Positions 7,686-16,272 of a DNA stretch of 41,202 nt are shown piece after piece. The translations under genes were made by a program, and so were the position numbers. The stretch is from a virus. The stretch lies in IMG/VR virus record IMGVR_UViG_3300048997_000495, positions 1-41,202 of that record. One strand, written 5' to 3'. Position 1 is the first letter of the stretch, and each line of letters opens with the position of its first letter. The notes under the pieces were generated by a model. That model was given only the letters and a program-made list of their open reading frames with translations. It was not told where the DNA came from and ran no database searches.

Positions 7686-8434
7686 GGCGCGATCCCCTGG
7701 ACGTCGAGCTGCACGTCGCAAAACGACCCGGCGCGGTGCGGAATCTGGAGCTCGTCACCGGCCTGCACGAGCCGCACATCCTCCGGGAAGAGGTCGGAAT
7801 CCCAGCAGAAGCCGAAGGGCGAACCGCGCAGGTTCGACTTCCACGCCGGCAGGAACGTGTTGCGCGCCCAGGACCACGATACGCTCGGCAGGAGGAGCGT
7901 CGCCTTCCAGGTCTCGAAGTACACCGCGCGCCCGAGCGGGTGGCCGTTCTCGTTGCGGTTGGTCTGCCCCTCCACCGTGCGATCCACCGGGCTGAACGTG
8001 TCCTGCATGTAGACCGTCGACACCAGCGCCGCGCCGATCGCGACGATCGCGAGCGAGGGAGCGAACGCGCCCGTCAGCTTGAAGCGCCAGTAGCGGAACG
8101 ACGCCGAATTGAACGTGAGCAGGAGCGGCAGGTCCGAGGCTGGCGCGCTCGTGGCGACGAGGACATCGGAAGCCGCGAAGTTATCGGTCGAGCCATGGAT
8201 CTCGAGCGTCGCGCTCTGCGTCCAGAGGTTGTGCCCATATACGAGCGCGAAGTCGGCCGCCTTCACCGCGCCGCAGTCGACCGTCACCGTCGCCGGCAGC
8301 GCGGCCGGCTGCCACCAGGTGTAGGGGCGCCAGTCGAGCAGGTTCAGGACGCTGAACGTGCCCGCGGCGGTCGAGCTCGCGACCGGCAGGCCGTCGCCGA
8401 GCCGGTTGTCGTAGAGGAACTTGGGCTTCGCCAC
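7682..8434 (-). CDS. Minor tail protein with discoidin-like fold
   Basis: This 250-residue protein starts at GTG (8434), with GAGGAA about 12 nt upstream. The first ~150 residues look like a galactose-binding/discoidin-type beta sandwich: LLDWRPYTWWQPAALPATVTVDCG-type opening (ligand-face Trp and Tyr), DFALVYGHNL in the middle and FRYWRFKLTG near 120. The C-terminal part is a conserved tail-protein region (AWKSNLRGSPFGFCWDSD). Such proteins occur at the tail tip next to the hub gene, as here. Sugar binding is possible but unproven. Confidence 0.65.
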   Translation of the reverse strand: MAKPKFLYDNRLGDGLPVASSTAAGTFSVLNLLDWRPYTWWQPAALPATVTVDCGAVKAADFALVYGHNLWTQSATLEIHGSTDNFAASDVLVATSAPASDLPLLLTFNSASFRYWRFKLTGAFAPSLAIVAIGAALVSTVYMQDTFSPVDRTVEGQTNRNENGHPLGRAVYFETWKATLLLPSVSWSWARNTFLPAWKSNLRGSPFGFCWDSDLFPEDVRLVQAGDELQIPHRAGSFCDVQLDVQGIAP

Positions 8435-8441
8435 AGCGGAC

Positions 8442-9143
8442 TCAGTTCAGTTCCTCGACCATATAGTCGTACAGCTGCACGCCGTTGCCGGCGTTGGAGA
8501 TCGAGAAGCCCGTCCAGAAGTCGAGCAGGTTCTGGATCGTGGAGTCGAACCCCGTGCCCACCGCCGGCGCCGTCGCCGGCACCGCGAACGCGCCCGCCGT
8601 GTTGACCGCGTCCACCTGGCCGGCGGTCAGCGTGAACTGGATCCCCTGCAGGATGCCCATGCCGAGGAACTTCGCCGCCACGCCCGCGCCGATGCTGTCG
8701 CAGCGCAGGTCCACGACCAGGTTGAACGGCAGCAGCGTGTGTGCCGTGGCGTTCAGCTGGATCGGGCCCGAGGTCCAGACGACGATCGCCCCCATCATGA
8801 TCTGGAAGGTGACCGTGCCCGGCGTGGTCACGATGTTCGAAAGCGCCCCGCGCACCGTCACCCGGTACTTCTTCCCGACGTACAGCGTGTTGGGCAGGAG
8901 CGCGACCAGGTTCGTCGCGTTGATGACCGACTTCGCCACGGTGAACGTGTTGAAGAGCGTGCCGACCGCCGTCTGGAAGGTCAGCGTATTGCTCCAGCCG
9001 AGCCCCAGCACCACCCCGCCCATCGCCGCCATCCCCGGCGAGATGGCCCCCAGCGCCCAGGCGCCCAGGATCAACACCAGCATGAGCACCGGGCGCCGGT
9101 TCGCCTGCAGATAACCGTGGACCACATCGAAGATTCGTTGCAT
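8442..9143 (-). CDS. Tail-region protein with N-terminal membrane segment
   Basis: This 233-residue protein uses the ATG at 9143. Residues ~20-36 form a hydrophobic helix (RRPVLMLVLILGAWALGAI), followed by a Gly/Ala-rich linker and a domain rich in beta-type residues (about 50-210) that resembles a jelly-roll decoration protein. A membrane segment is unusual for a virion component. The gene lies between the tape measure and the discoidin-like tail protein. No known family is recognised. Confidence 0.6.
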   Translation of the reverse strand: MQRIFDVVHGYLQANRRPVLMLVLILGAWALGAISPGMAAMGGVVLGLGWSNTLTFQTAVGTLFNTFTVAKSVINATNLVALLPNTLYVGKKYRVTVRGALSNIVTTPGTVTFQIMMGAIVVWTSGPIQLNATAHTLLPFNLVVDLRCDSIGAGVAAKFLGMGILQGIQFTLTAGQVDAVNTAGAFAVPATAPAVGTGFDSTIQNLLDFWTGFSISNAGNGVQLYDYMVEELN

Positions 9144-9166
9144 GAGCGGGGGCTCCCTTGAAAATG

Positions 9167-11362
9167 TCAGGCGCTGCTGACGGTGATGTTGACGCCGTTG
9201 CCGGCGGCCTGGTTGATGAGCGGAATGATCTCGGTCGCGACCTCGTCGTAGCTGTAGTTCTTGTCCTCGCCGCCGATGAAGGTGATGTGCACGTCCTGCG
9301 GGGTCTGCGCCTTTTGCGCGTCCGCGATCTGCGGCGGCGTGACGGCCGTCGAGCCGATCGGCGCGGTCGGCACGCCCGTGACCGGGTTCGCGCTGAACAC
9401 CGGCGTCGCCGCGGCGCTGCCGGCTGAGCCGCCGCCGCCGAACTGCGTCGACTTGATCTGCTCGACGCGCGCGATGCCGGCCACGATGGCCGCCGCGGCC
9501 GCGGCCGCGCCGAGGAACGGCCCGATGATGGGAATCGCCGCGAGCGCGTTGTACGAGCCCTGCGCCGCCCCGATGGTGTCGATGATCGCCTTGCCGATCG
9601 CCGCAGCCTTGCCGACCTCGAACGCGGCACGGTTGTGGCTCGACATCATCTCGGACATCTGGCCGAGGAAGAATCCGGCCGACTGGAAATCCAGCTGCCG
9701 GTAGACGTTCGCGATGCCGTAGCGCTTCTTCGTTTCCTCGTCGGTGATCCGCGTCTTCTCGTTCTCGTAGGCCGCGTAGACGTTGGCGAGATCGACCCAG
9801 TACTGCTGCTCGTTCCCTGCGTTGGTGCCGCGCCACACATCGAGCGCGCTCTCCTCCTGGGCGAGCTTGTCCTGGAGGAGCTGCAGCTCGGTCAGGTTCT
9901 GGTGCTGGATGCGCGCGACTTCCTTGGCGGCGTGCTGCTTGAAGTCTTTGTCGGCCGCCGCATCGATGGCGGCGGTCCTCGCTTTCGTGACGACCTCGTT
10001 CGCCAGTCGCGCGGCCTGGGCGTGCGCCGCGGCGTCGGCCGCCTGCTGCTGCTTCGCGAGCTCGCCCTTCTTCTTGTAGATCGCCTCTTCCTCTTTGAGC
10101 CCCTTGATCATGACCTGCAGCCGGGCGTCCTCGTTCTGGGCGGTGTACCGAAGGGCGTCCTTCTCGCTCATATCGCCCGCTTTCACGGCCTCGGCGATGA
10201 GCACGTTCTGCGTCTTGATCGCGGCGTCGTAGGTGGCGGTGAAGCCCTTCACCATCGCGATGCGCTGCTCGTAGTGCTTGTTGAACTCCATCAGCTCGCG
10301 CGCGTGCTGCTCGGCGATGACGCTCGCGATCGCGGCGTCGTCGGCGCCGTCGGGCTTCATCGCTTTCTTGACGACGGCCCCCGTCTCCGTCCAGAGCTTC
10401 TGCACGCGCTCGTTGGTGTCGGCGGTGTGCTGCTCGATCTGCGCGTTGGCGTCCAGCAGGATCTGGTTGGCCGCGGTGAATTCGCCCTTCGCCGCCGTGA
10501 CCGCCGCGGCGGCGACGGCGCCGAGGGCTGTGCCGATTCCGTAGAAGACATCGATCGCGGTGAGGCCGACTTCGACGGTGCCTTTCAGCGCGAACGCGAT
10601 CGCCGCCGCGACCTCGGAGACGGCCGAGCCGCCCTTGCCGGTCTCGAGCATGATCTGCGTGATCTGCATGAGCGTGGGCGCGAGATCGCGCGCCAGGCTC
10701 TCATACATCTTGTCGGTGTTGAGCTTGATGTAGACGAACTGGTCGGCGAGCTCCTTCGCCGCCTGCGCCTGCTCGTTCGTCACACGCGCGACGAGCCCGC
10801 CCTGGTCGGTGAGCTCGCGCATCAGCGGGCGCAGCTCGGCGAAGCTCTTGCCCAGAAGCTGGCTCGTGACGTAGCCGGCGACGGTCTGATCCGTCATGCC
10901 GCTGACCGCTTTCGCGAGGTCCACCATCGCCGCCGCCGCGTCCTCGCCGCCCTTGGGGTCGATGCCCAGGGCCTCTAGGAGCGAGCTCTTGCCCGCATCG
11001 CCCAGGCGCGCCTCGCCGATCGACTTGCCGAGCTTCGCGACCGCGCTCGCCACGGTGTCGAGCGAGGTGCCCGCCAGGCGCGCCGGCACGTCGAAGCCGG
11101 AGAAGGTCTCCGCCGTGGTGCCCGCCACCTCGCTCAGGCGCTGGAACTCGGCGACCGCGTGGTTCGCGCCCAGGATCATCGAGGCGAAGTGCTCGACGGT
11201 CAGCGCGCCGACGACGGACTCGAGAGCGTGCTTGACGAACTTGGTCGCCGACTCCATGTCGTCGGCCATCTTCTTGACCCCGCGCGCGCCGTCCTCGGTG
11301 TTCTGCAGCAGGCGCGCGATGGACGCCGCGAACTCGATCGAATAGGTGATGCCGCCAGACAT
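9167..11362 (-). CDS. Tape measure protein
   Basis: The 731-residue protein is mostly helical, with many Ala/Glu/Lys/Gln stretches (for example 375-530) typical of tape measure proteins. It has a small-residue hydrophobic region near the C-terminus (about 630-660, including IPIIGPFLGAAAAAAA) that fits a channel-forming segment. The protein sets tail length and is ejected during DNA entry. It follows the tail assembly chaperone pair, the standard position. From the family rule of roughly 1.5 angstrom per residue, a tail near 110 nm would be expected. It is on the short side for siphophages. Confidence 0.9.
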   Translation of the reverse strand: MSGGITYSIEFAASIARLLQNTEDGARGVKKMADDMESATKFVKHALESVVGALTVEHFASMILGANHAVAEFQRLSEVAGTTAETFSGFDVPARLAGTSLDTVASAVAKLGKSIGEARLGDAGKSSLLEALGIDPKGGEDAAAAMVDLAKAVSGMTDQTVAGYVTSQLLGKSFAELRPLMRELTDQGGLVARVTNEQAQAAKELADQFVYIKLNTDKMYESLARDLAPTLMQITQIMLETGKGGSAVSEVAAAIAFALKGTVEVGLTAIDVFYGIGTALGAVAAAAVTAAKGEFTAANQILLDANAQIEQHTADTNERVQKLWTETGAVVKKAMKPDGADDAAIASVIAEQHARELMEFNKHYEQRIAMVKGFTATYDAAIKTQNVLIAEAVKAGDMSEKDALRYTAQNEDARLQVMIKGLKEEEAIYKKKGELAKQQQAADAAAHAQAARLANEVVTKARTAAIDAAADKDFKQHAAKEVARIQHQNLTELQLLQDKLAQEESALDVWRGTNAGNEQQYWVDLANVYAAYENEKTRITDEETKKRYGIANVYRQLDFQSAGFFLGQMSEMMSSHNRAAFEVGKAAAIGKAIIDTIGAAQGSYNALAAIPIIGPFLGAAAAAAAIVAGIARVEQIKSTQFGGGGSAGSAAATPVFSANPVTGVPTAPIGSTAVTPPQIADAQKAQTPQDVHITFIGGEDKNYSYDEVATEIIPLINQAAGNGVNITVSSA

Positions 11363-11363
11363 G

Positions 11364-11725
11364 TCAGTCTTTTTTCATCCTCGAGAATTCATCCAATGCC
11401 GAGCGCTCCATGACGCGGACCTGCGCGAAAACCTCGTCCGTGTCGGCGAGCTTCGAATGGCGCATCACGATTTCGAGCGCCTCGTAGCGAAGCGCGAGGG
11501 CCTCGCCCGCGACGCCGTACGTCCATTGCCCTGCGCAGGCCATGAAGACGTTGACCGCCTCCCAGTTCTCCGGGAGCACCTCGAACTCCGTAACCGCCGG
11601 CGCCTCCTGGAACCACTCCGGCGGCTCGAAATCCTTCACGCCGAAGGCCGCCATGTCCTCGGCGACGGTGTCGACCACCTTGCCGCCCGCCTGCAGGCCG
11701 GCCCACCAGGCGGCGGCCGCCGTCA
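11364..11725 (-). CDS. DUF1799-like C-terminal extension of the tail assembly chaperone (-1 frame)
   Basis: This open frame is directly -1 to the upstream chaperone and encodes LTAAAAWWAGLQ, then a region like DUF1799 (DFEPPEWFQEAPAVTEFEV, WEAVNVFMACAGQW) and ends 2 nt before the tape measure gene. DUF1799 proteins are the usual partner gene upstream of tape measure genes. It has no well-placed start codon. The first in-frame ATG is at 11654 and a GTG lies at 11678, both inside the conserved-looking region. It is best explained as the extension made by -1 frameshifting at 11726-11732, as in lambda gpG/gpGT. Confidence 0.7.
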
Positions 11726-11732
11726 GTTTTTT
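11687..11732 (-). promoter_or_regulatory. Programmed -1 ribosomal frameshift site
   Basis: The chaperone frame ends xxA-AAA-AAC-TGA, so the canonical slippery heptamer A AAA AAC (11726-11732) is exactly in phase and touches the stop. About 12 nt downstream CCGCCTG (11707-11713) can pair with CAGGCGG (11687-11693) over a 13-nt loop, a possible stimulatory stem. The -1 frame then stays open to 11364. This is the expected layout of the G/GT tail assembly chaperone pair. Confidence 0.75.
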
Positions 11733-12070
11733 CTTGCGGCGGCTCCGCCGAGGACCGATTGCGACCAAGCGCGGCCGATCGCGCTGAAGAGGCCCGGGAA
11801 GAGCTCGCCGAGCTCCTCGAGATCCGCCTTGCGGTAGACCTTGCCGCCTTCCCCCTCGAGGTCGTGGAGCTCGATCAGGATCTCGTCCGCGAATTCCTTG
11901 TCCTTGATCGCGAGATCGCGCGCCCGGCTCAGCAGCTCGTTGGTGCGCTTCTGGCCGAGTGCCTTGAACTCCGCGTCGAAGGCCATGACCTCGGATACGC
12001 CCTGCTTCACGGCGAGGACGTACTCGACGGTCCAGCGGTAGGACTCGCGCTTCTTGATGGTGTAGGCCAT
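11723..12070 (-). CDS. Tail assembly chaperone (G-like)
   Basis: This 115-residue protein starts at the ATG that overlaps the tail tube stop. It is helical and charged (YTIKKRESYRWTVEYVLAVK at the start, then KALGQKRTNELLSRARDLA). Position between tail tube and tape measure, size and the slippery sequence at its end all identify it as the shorter product of the tail assembly chaperone pair. These proteins coat the tape measure while the tail tube is built and are absent from the virion. Confidence 0.8.
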   Translation of the reverse strand: MAYTIKKRESYRWTVEYVLAVKQGVSEVMAFDAEFKALGQKRTNELLSRARDLAIKDKEFADEILIELHDLEGEGGKVYRKADLEELGELFPGLFSAIGRAWSQSVLGGAAARKN

Positions 12071-13014
12071 CAGAGGATCCTCTCGATGATCTCGTCGTTG
12101 CCCGCGCTCGACGGATAGAACTCGAGGTTGAGCTTGTAGAAGAGGATGCTGTCGACCTCCTCTTCCGTGGGGTTGAAGACGCCGACGTTCGCCGCGTCGA
12201 GCTTCCACTTGTTGCCGGCGGTGATGCCGTGCACGATCGCGAGCGCCTGCAGCGTGTTGGCCTTGGCGATGGTGAACCAGTCTTTGGTCCCGATCGCGTC
12301 GGCCTGGATGCTGAGCGAGCCCTTGATCGGCTCGGCGCGGCCGGTGATGCGCACCTCCTCGGCGTTGTTCGGATTGTCGTTCCAGTGGACTTCGACGCCG
12401 TCGTCGAACGAGAGCTTCGCGAACACGCCGGCATAGCCGCCCAGGGTGAAGGTCGTGTTGACCTTGTTCACGACGAGCGGCTTCACCCAGGTCGCGCCGA
12501 AGGTGAGCGCGGGCAGCGCCACGTCGGTGGGCGCGTTGTAGATGCCGTCGCCCGTGAACTTGTACATCGGGATCGCCTTGTTCGACAGATCCCGGGACAC
12601 CGAGCCGCGCCAGCCGGTGACGATGTGCCGCACGCCGTCGCGGTTGACGTACAGCGTGGCGGATTCGTAGGCGCTCGAGATGAGCGAATAGATGACGTCG
12701 GTGCCGGCATTGACCGTCTGCGAGCGCCCACAGGCGCGCAGCAGGCAGCCGTAGGGCGCCGCGGTGCCCGCCGCGCCGGAGCCGGCGATCGGAACCTCGA
12801 ACGTCACCTTGACCGGCGTGCCGCCCACCGCCGGCGCATCGGCGCCGAAGAACGGCCGCACCGGGTTGCGCCCCGCGACCACCAGCGCCATCGGCGTGAT
12901 GCTCAGGTTGTACACGTACATCGCGTCGGTCGCGCCGGCCGGGACGGGATCGGTGGCATACGTCCCTTCGACTTTGGCGAGCAGCGCGCTGCGTTTCGGG
13001 ACACGGAAGGCCAT
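12070..13014 (-). CDS. Major tail tube protein
   Basis: This 314-residue protein has the profile of siphovirus tail tube subunits: RVPKRSALLAKVEGTYATDP at the N-terminus, FEVPIAGSG, a central GDGIYNAPTDVALPALTFGA and a late ITAGNKWKLDAANVGVFNP. It lies in the standard place after the tail completion gene and before the chaperone pair, with a 1-base overlap into the chaperone start codon. It polymerises into the tail tube. Confidence 0.85.
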   Translation of the reverse strand: MAFRVPKRSALLAKVEGTYATDPVPAGATDAMYVYNLSITPMALVVAGRNPVRPFFGADAPAVGGTPVKVTFEVPIAGSGAAGTAAPYGCLLRACGRSQTVNAGTDVIYSLISSAYESATLYVNRDGVRHIVTGWRGSVSRDLSNKAIPMYKFTGDGIYNAPTDVALPALTFGATWVKPLVVNKVNTTFTLGGYAGVFAKLSFDDGVEVHWNDNPNNAEEVRITGRAEPIKGSLSIQADAIGTKDWFTIAKANTLQALAIVHGITAGNKWKLDAANVGVFNPTEEEVDSILFYKLNLEFYPSSAGNDEIIERIL

Positions 13015-13047
13015 GTGCGGATTCCTTTTCTAAAGGCTTGGGTTGAG

Positions 13048-13218
13048 TTACGCGTCGGCGCCCGGCGTGGCCGCCTGCGCTTCCTCGGGGGACTGCGTGC
13101 GCTCGACCAGCCGGCGCACGCCGTTCTCGATCACATAGGAGCCACCCTTGCCGGCGTGCTCGTCCTGGTTGATCTTGTGGAAATCGGTTTCGGGCGGCTT
13201 GGTGCTTTTTTCGCTCAT
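13048..13218 (-). CDS. Small conserved phage tail-region protein
   Basis: This 56-residue protein is short but well supported. Its ATG (13216-13218) overlaps the upstream stop (ATGA), it fills the gap before the tail tube gene, and it reads MSEKSTKPPETDFHKINQDE then GKGGSYVIENGVRRLVERTQ. Small proteins with this HKINQ...GGSY-x-x-x-NG-x-R-x-LVERT pattern are common at this site in related phages. The function is unknown. Confidence 0.7.
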   Translation of the reverse strand: MSEKSTKPPETDFHKINQDEHAGKGGSYVIENGVRRLVERTQSPEEAQAATPGADA

Positions 13219-13643
13219 GGCGTGGTCTCCAGGTGTTCAACGGTGTAGTCGGTGGTGACGAAAAACACTTGCGCCTCGTCGGTCCAGCCCTCGGCGCTCG
13301 AGCCGACGGTGATGTCGTAGAGCGTGGCGCCGGCGAACGGAATGCCGGCGGGCTGGCTCGCGCCGAAGCGCTCGAGCGCAAGACGCACCTGCTCGGCCAG
13401 GGCGTCGGCGCCATCGGCGCTCTTCGCCAGGCAGATGACCTGCATGGTCGCCTTGCAGTAGCCGGGGTCGCCGTAGGTGCCCTGCAGGCGGTCCGTCGAA
13501 ATCAGCTTGTAGGCGATCGCCGGATACGTCGGGTTCTCCGGCAGCCAGAACTTGTAGATGCGATCGTTCGGCGGCACACTCACGAGGGCCGTGACGCCGA
13601 CGACCTGGCCCAGGCGCGCCTTGATAACGTCGCCGGCGATCAA
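13215..13643 (-). CDS. Tail completion/terminator protein (DUF3168 type)
   Basis: This 142-residue protein most likely starts at TTG (13641-13643), overlapping the stop of the gp10-like gene (TTGA). The pattern fits DUF3168: IYKFWLPENPTYPAIAYKLI-type opening strand, an internal VICLAKSADGADALAEQVRLAL helix, and a closing YTVEHLETTP. These proteins cap the tail tube and join it to the head. The neighbours on both sides (HK97-gp10 and tail tube) fit. A longer ORF upstream in the same frame is just a shadow of the gp10 gene. Confidence 0.8.
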   Translation of the reverse strand: MIAGDVIKARLGQVVGVTALVSVPPNDRIYKFWLPENPTYPAIAYKLISTDRLQGTYGDPGYCKATMQVICLAKSADGADALAEQVRLALERFGASQPAGIPFAGATLYDITVGSSAEGWTDEAQVFFVTTDYTVEHLETTP

Positions 13644-14143
13644 TTGCCCTGCTCCGAGAAGATCTGCCGCAGCTTGTCGTCGGCGTAGTCGAAGGCCGCC
13701 TTGAGCGCGGTCTCGCGCGAGGCGGCGTCGGCCTGGGCCATGAACGGCTGCGCCCGCGCGCCCGGGTGCTGCACGACCTGGCGCACCAGACCGCCGAAGC
13801 TGAGCCAGCCGTGGAGCTTCGCCTTGATGAGATGCGCCCGGGTGCCGCCCAGCACCATCGCCTCGTAGAACACGCCCTTCTTCGGGTTGCCGACCTTCAC
13901 GATCGCGCTCGCCACGCCCTGCTTGACCGAGCTCGAGATCCGGATGGTGTCGCGCAGGTGCACGGGCGAGCTCTTCCACTTGTTCAGGCCCGAGCCCACC
14001 GGGGCGCGCGCGATCGCCGCGAGCTGGACCACGCGCGCCGCGGCGCGCACCGCGCCGCGCGTGACGTTCGCTTCGATCTTGGCCGGCAGCTCGGCGAGCT
14101 TCTGCAGCTCGTTCTCGACGCCGTGCACATATTCGTAAGTCAT
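13640..14143 (-). CDS. HK97-gp10 family tail/head-completion protein
   Basis: This 167-residue protein begins with a helical region (GVENELQKLAELPAKIEANV) followed by ARVVQLAAIARAPVGSGLNK, the region typical of HK97 gp10 proteins, and then IRISSSVKQGVASAIVKVG and a C-terminal helix. Gp10 family members act at the head-tail interface. Its ATG overlaps the stop of the head closure gene. Confidence 0.85.
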   Translation of the reverse strand: MTYEYVHGVENELQKLAELPAKIEANVTRGAVRAAARVVQLAAIARAPVGSGLNKWKSSPVHLRDTIRISSSVKQGVASAIVKVGNPKKGVFYEAMVLGGTRAHLIKAKLHGWLSFGGLVRQVVQHPGARAQPFMAQADAASRETALKAAFDYADDKLRQIFSEQGN

Positions 14144-14466
14144 GCCGTCACCGTTTCGCCCTGGATCTCGAGATCCACCTGGCGGCCGAGCTCGACCGCG
14201 TGGCGGATGCTGTAGATGCGTCCGCCGTACACGACACGCGCGACGCCCACGCGCACGTCGGCGCGATAGCAGATGCCGAAGATCAGCATCTCGTCCGCCA
14301 CCAGCTGCGCGGCGGCCGCCGAGTAGTACTCGCGCCCGGAGAGGCCGCGCACGGAGGCGAAGACCGGCACGTCCCCGCCCCAGGCGTCCGTGGGCTCGCC
14401 GGAGGCGCTCGTCCCCTGCGTCTTGAACTGGAGAACGATCAGGCGATCGCGCTGGCCGGCGCGCAT
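14140..14466 (-). CDS. Head closure / head-tail adaptor protein
   Basis: This 108-residue protein starts at ATG 14466, 1 nt from the connector stop. It has the head-tail adaptor pattern: MRAGQRDRLIVLQ at the start, GEPTDAWGG, VFASVRGLSGREYYSAAA and YGGRIYSIRHAVELGRQVD-like end. These small beta-barrel proteins plug the connector after DNA packaging. It lies between connector and gp10, the standard order. Confidence 0.85.
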   Translation of the reverse strand: MRAGQRDRLIVLQFKTQGTSASGEPTDAWGGDVPVFASVRGLSGREYYSAAAAQLVADEMLIFGICYRADVRVGVARVVYGGRIYSIRHAVELGRQVDLEIQGETVTA

Positions 14467-14467
14467 G

Positions 14468-15352
14468 TCAGTACAGGACGATCCGGTACGGATCGAGCAG
14501 GCCTTCGCGGAAATCCTCCGGCAGCTCGACCTGCGTGATGCGCGAGTCGACCGAGACCGATTCACGGTTCTGATACAGCGTGCCGATCGCGAGCATCATC
14601 CAGGCGCGCAGGGCGCCGGGAATCTCGCCGATGAAGCTCTTGCCCGCGCCGGCGGTCGTGAGGTCCAGCAGGCCGCCGCCCGAGGTCGCGGAGAGCGTGT
14701 AGAGGTTGTTGCCGGGCGCGGTGCGCACGTAGAAGTCGGTGTTCGCCGCGAGCGGCGCGGGGAACGAGCCGTCGGCCGTCGCGAGCTCGTCGCGGTTGCT
14801 CACCCGGATCGCGTCGTTCACAGCGAGAATCTTCCAGCCCGGCACCGCGATCGTGTCGGCGGCTGCGTCGGCCACGAGCGGCGCCGCGTGGCCGGCGTCG
14901 AAGGTGACCACCACCGCGCCGATCTGCGGAAGCGTGACCGGCCAGATGGCGCCGAAGGGCGGCGTGATGCGCGCCGGGCTCGAGGACAGGTCCACGACGT
15001 AGTCCGTGCCGGCAACGAGCGTGCGCACGACCCCGCCCGTGTCGGTGTACTGGATCGACACGATCTGCAGCACCGGCCCCTTGGGGATCAGGATCGCGTG
15101 CTCCGGCAGGCCGTAGGGCTTGCCATAGGGCACACCCATCAGGCTCGGGCCCGGGAAGCTGTCCAGCACCAGCTTCCAGCGCGCCGCGACGATCTGGTTC
15201 TGCGTGCGCGTCTCGCAGGCCGCGCGCGCGGCCGCAATCACCGCGTCGAGGAACGCGTCCTCGGCCGTTCCCGTGACCGCGCGCAGCTGCTGCTTCGCTT
15301 GCGCGCGCGAGATCGGCTCGGCCGTCGGGGCGGTGATTTGCTGCAGGGGCAT
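14468..15352 (-). CDS. Head-tail connector protein (HK97 gp6 type) with inserted beta module
   Basis: This 294-residue protein has the gp6-like N-terminus: TAPTAEPISRAQAKQQLRA at 7-25, then a helix DAFLDAVIAAARAACE, and ends with GALRAWMMLAIGTLYQNRES at 246-265. Gp6-like proteins are normally about 180-220 residues. The extra length comes from a module at about 155-240 (IAVPGWKILAVNDAIRVS ... SATSGGGLLDLTTAGAG) placed between the beta part and the last helices. A related module is inside the collar protein. It forms a ring under the portal. Confidence 0.8.
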   Translation of the reverse strand: MPLQQITAPTAEPISRAQAKQQLRAVTGTAEDAFLDAVIAAARAACETRTQNQIVAARWKLVLDSFPGPSLMGVPYGKPYGLPEHAILIPKGPVLQIVSIQYTDTGGVVRTLVAGTDYVVDLSSSPARITPPFGAIWPVTLPQIGAVVVTFDAGHAAPLVADAAADTIAVPGWKILAVNDAIRVSNRDELATADGSFPAPLAANTDFYVRTAPGNNLYTLSATSGGGLLDLTTAGAGKSFIGEIPGALRAWMMLAIGTLYQNRESVSVDSRITQVELPEDFREGLLDPYRIVLY

Positions 15353-15358
15353 CGCGGC

Positions 15359-15616
15359 TTACTTCTTCCGGCCTTTTTCTTCGGCCTCGGCCTCGCGCGT
15401 CGCCTGCGTCTCGCGCTCGAGCTGCGCCTTCGCCTCGGCGTCTTCCGACGAGGCCACCGCGACGTCCATCTCGACGTTCACGAGCTCGGCATCGCCGGCC
15501 TTCACGCGCGTCTGCGTCTCCGGCGTCACCGGATAGTGCTTGCCGGCGGCGTACTTCACTTCGCCCAGCTCGTAGTAGTTCGTGTTGAAGAGGATCCTGT
15601 CGGTTTTCTTGAGCAT
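15359..15616 (-). CDS. Small conserved phage protein near the connector
   Basis: This 85-residue protein has an N-terminal conserved-looking part (MLKKTDRILFNTNYYELGEV, YAAGKHYPVTPETQTRV) and a charged C-terminal tail (about 57-85) rich in Glu, Ala, Arg and Lys. It lies between the capsid terminator and the connector gene. Similar short proteins occur here in HK97-like phages. The function is not known. Confidence 0.65.
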   Translation of the reverse strand: MLKKTDRILFNTNYYELGEVKYAAGKHYPVTPETQTRVKAGDAELVNVEMDVAVASSEDAEAKAQLERETQATREAEAEEKGRKK

Positions 15617-15657
15617 GTGCGCTCTCCCTTTGTTAAGCCTCGGACGATCCGCTGCTT

Positions 15658-15685
15658 AAAAAAAGGACCCGGCGAAACCGGGTCC
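15658..15685 (-). terminator. Rho-independent terminator after the capsid genes
   Basis: On the minus strand GGACCCGG and CCGGGTCC form a perfect 8-bp stem with a TTTCG loop, followed directly by seven T (15658-15664). It lies 33 nt after the stop of the capsid-associated gene and before the connector genes. It should lower expression of the connector and tail genes relative to the capsid unless antiterminated. Confidence 0.85.
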
Positions 15686-15718
15686 GAAATCCCGCCACCT
15701 TCTTTGAGGAGGTTTCGT

Positions 15719-16189
15719 TTAGACGATCTGGACGACCTGTGCGCTGCCCAGGTTGATCGCCGGGTTCGACGTCGCGTCCTTCGGCGGCGCGAAGCGCGCC
15801 ACGCCGGCGAGCAGGTGCGCGCTGATCAGGCTCGCCGCGGCGGCGACGGTCATCGACATGCGGATGAACGAGAAGCCGTTCGGGACGTCGAGCTCGTCGT
15901 CGCGCAGGTCGATCGCCGCCATCTTGTTGTCGCCGGTGGCCTTGACGATCTGCACGATCGCCTTGCCGGCGATGTCCTTCGCGCCGGTGCCGGCGCCGTC
16001 CTGCGCCTGCTGCAGCTTGGCGTCGAGCGTCGCGGCGGCGCCGAGCACGCCGGTGGTGATCAACATCTGGAAGCGCTCGAAGTTCGCCGCGCTCACCCAC
16101 GCGCCGACCACCGTGCCGACGCCCTGGCTGACCGGGTTGATGGCGTCCATGAGGCCCATCTGATCGGAAATCTTTGCATTCGGAAGCAT
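15719..16189 (-). CDS. Capsid-associated protein of unknown fold
   Basis: This 156-residue protein sits directly after the major capsid gene and before a strong terminator, so it should be made at the same high level as the capsid. Residues 15-60 and 100-130 are rich in Ala and Val (VSQGVGTVVGAWVSAANFER, MSMTVAAAASLISAHLLAGV), mixed helix and strand. A decoration or head-stabilising role would fit its place and likely abundance. I do not recognise a named family. Confidence 0.65.
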   Translation of the reverse strand: MLPNAKISDQMGLMDAINPVSQGVGTVVGAWVSAANFERFQMLITTGVLGAAATLDAKLQQAQDGAGTGAKDIAGKAIVQIVKATGDNKMAAIDLRDDELDVPNGFSFIRMSMTVAAAASLISAHLLAGVARFAPPKDATSNPAINLGSAQVVQIV

Positions 16190-16272
16190 GTGTAGTTCCC
16201 TCTGAAAAGGCCGGAGGGCCGGGGCGCGCTAACGCTGCGCCCCGGCCGAGCAGCCCTAAACCTGCCGTTGGA

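Noticed and set aside
14390-16195. Plus-strand frame of about 600 codons across connector, small gene and capsid-associated gene
   Set aside because: It crosses three well-supported minus-strand genes and a terminator, with shadow-type composition.
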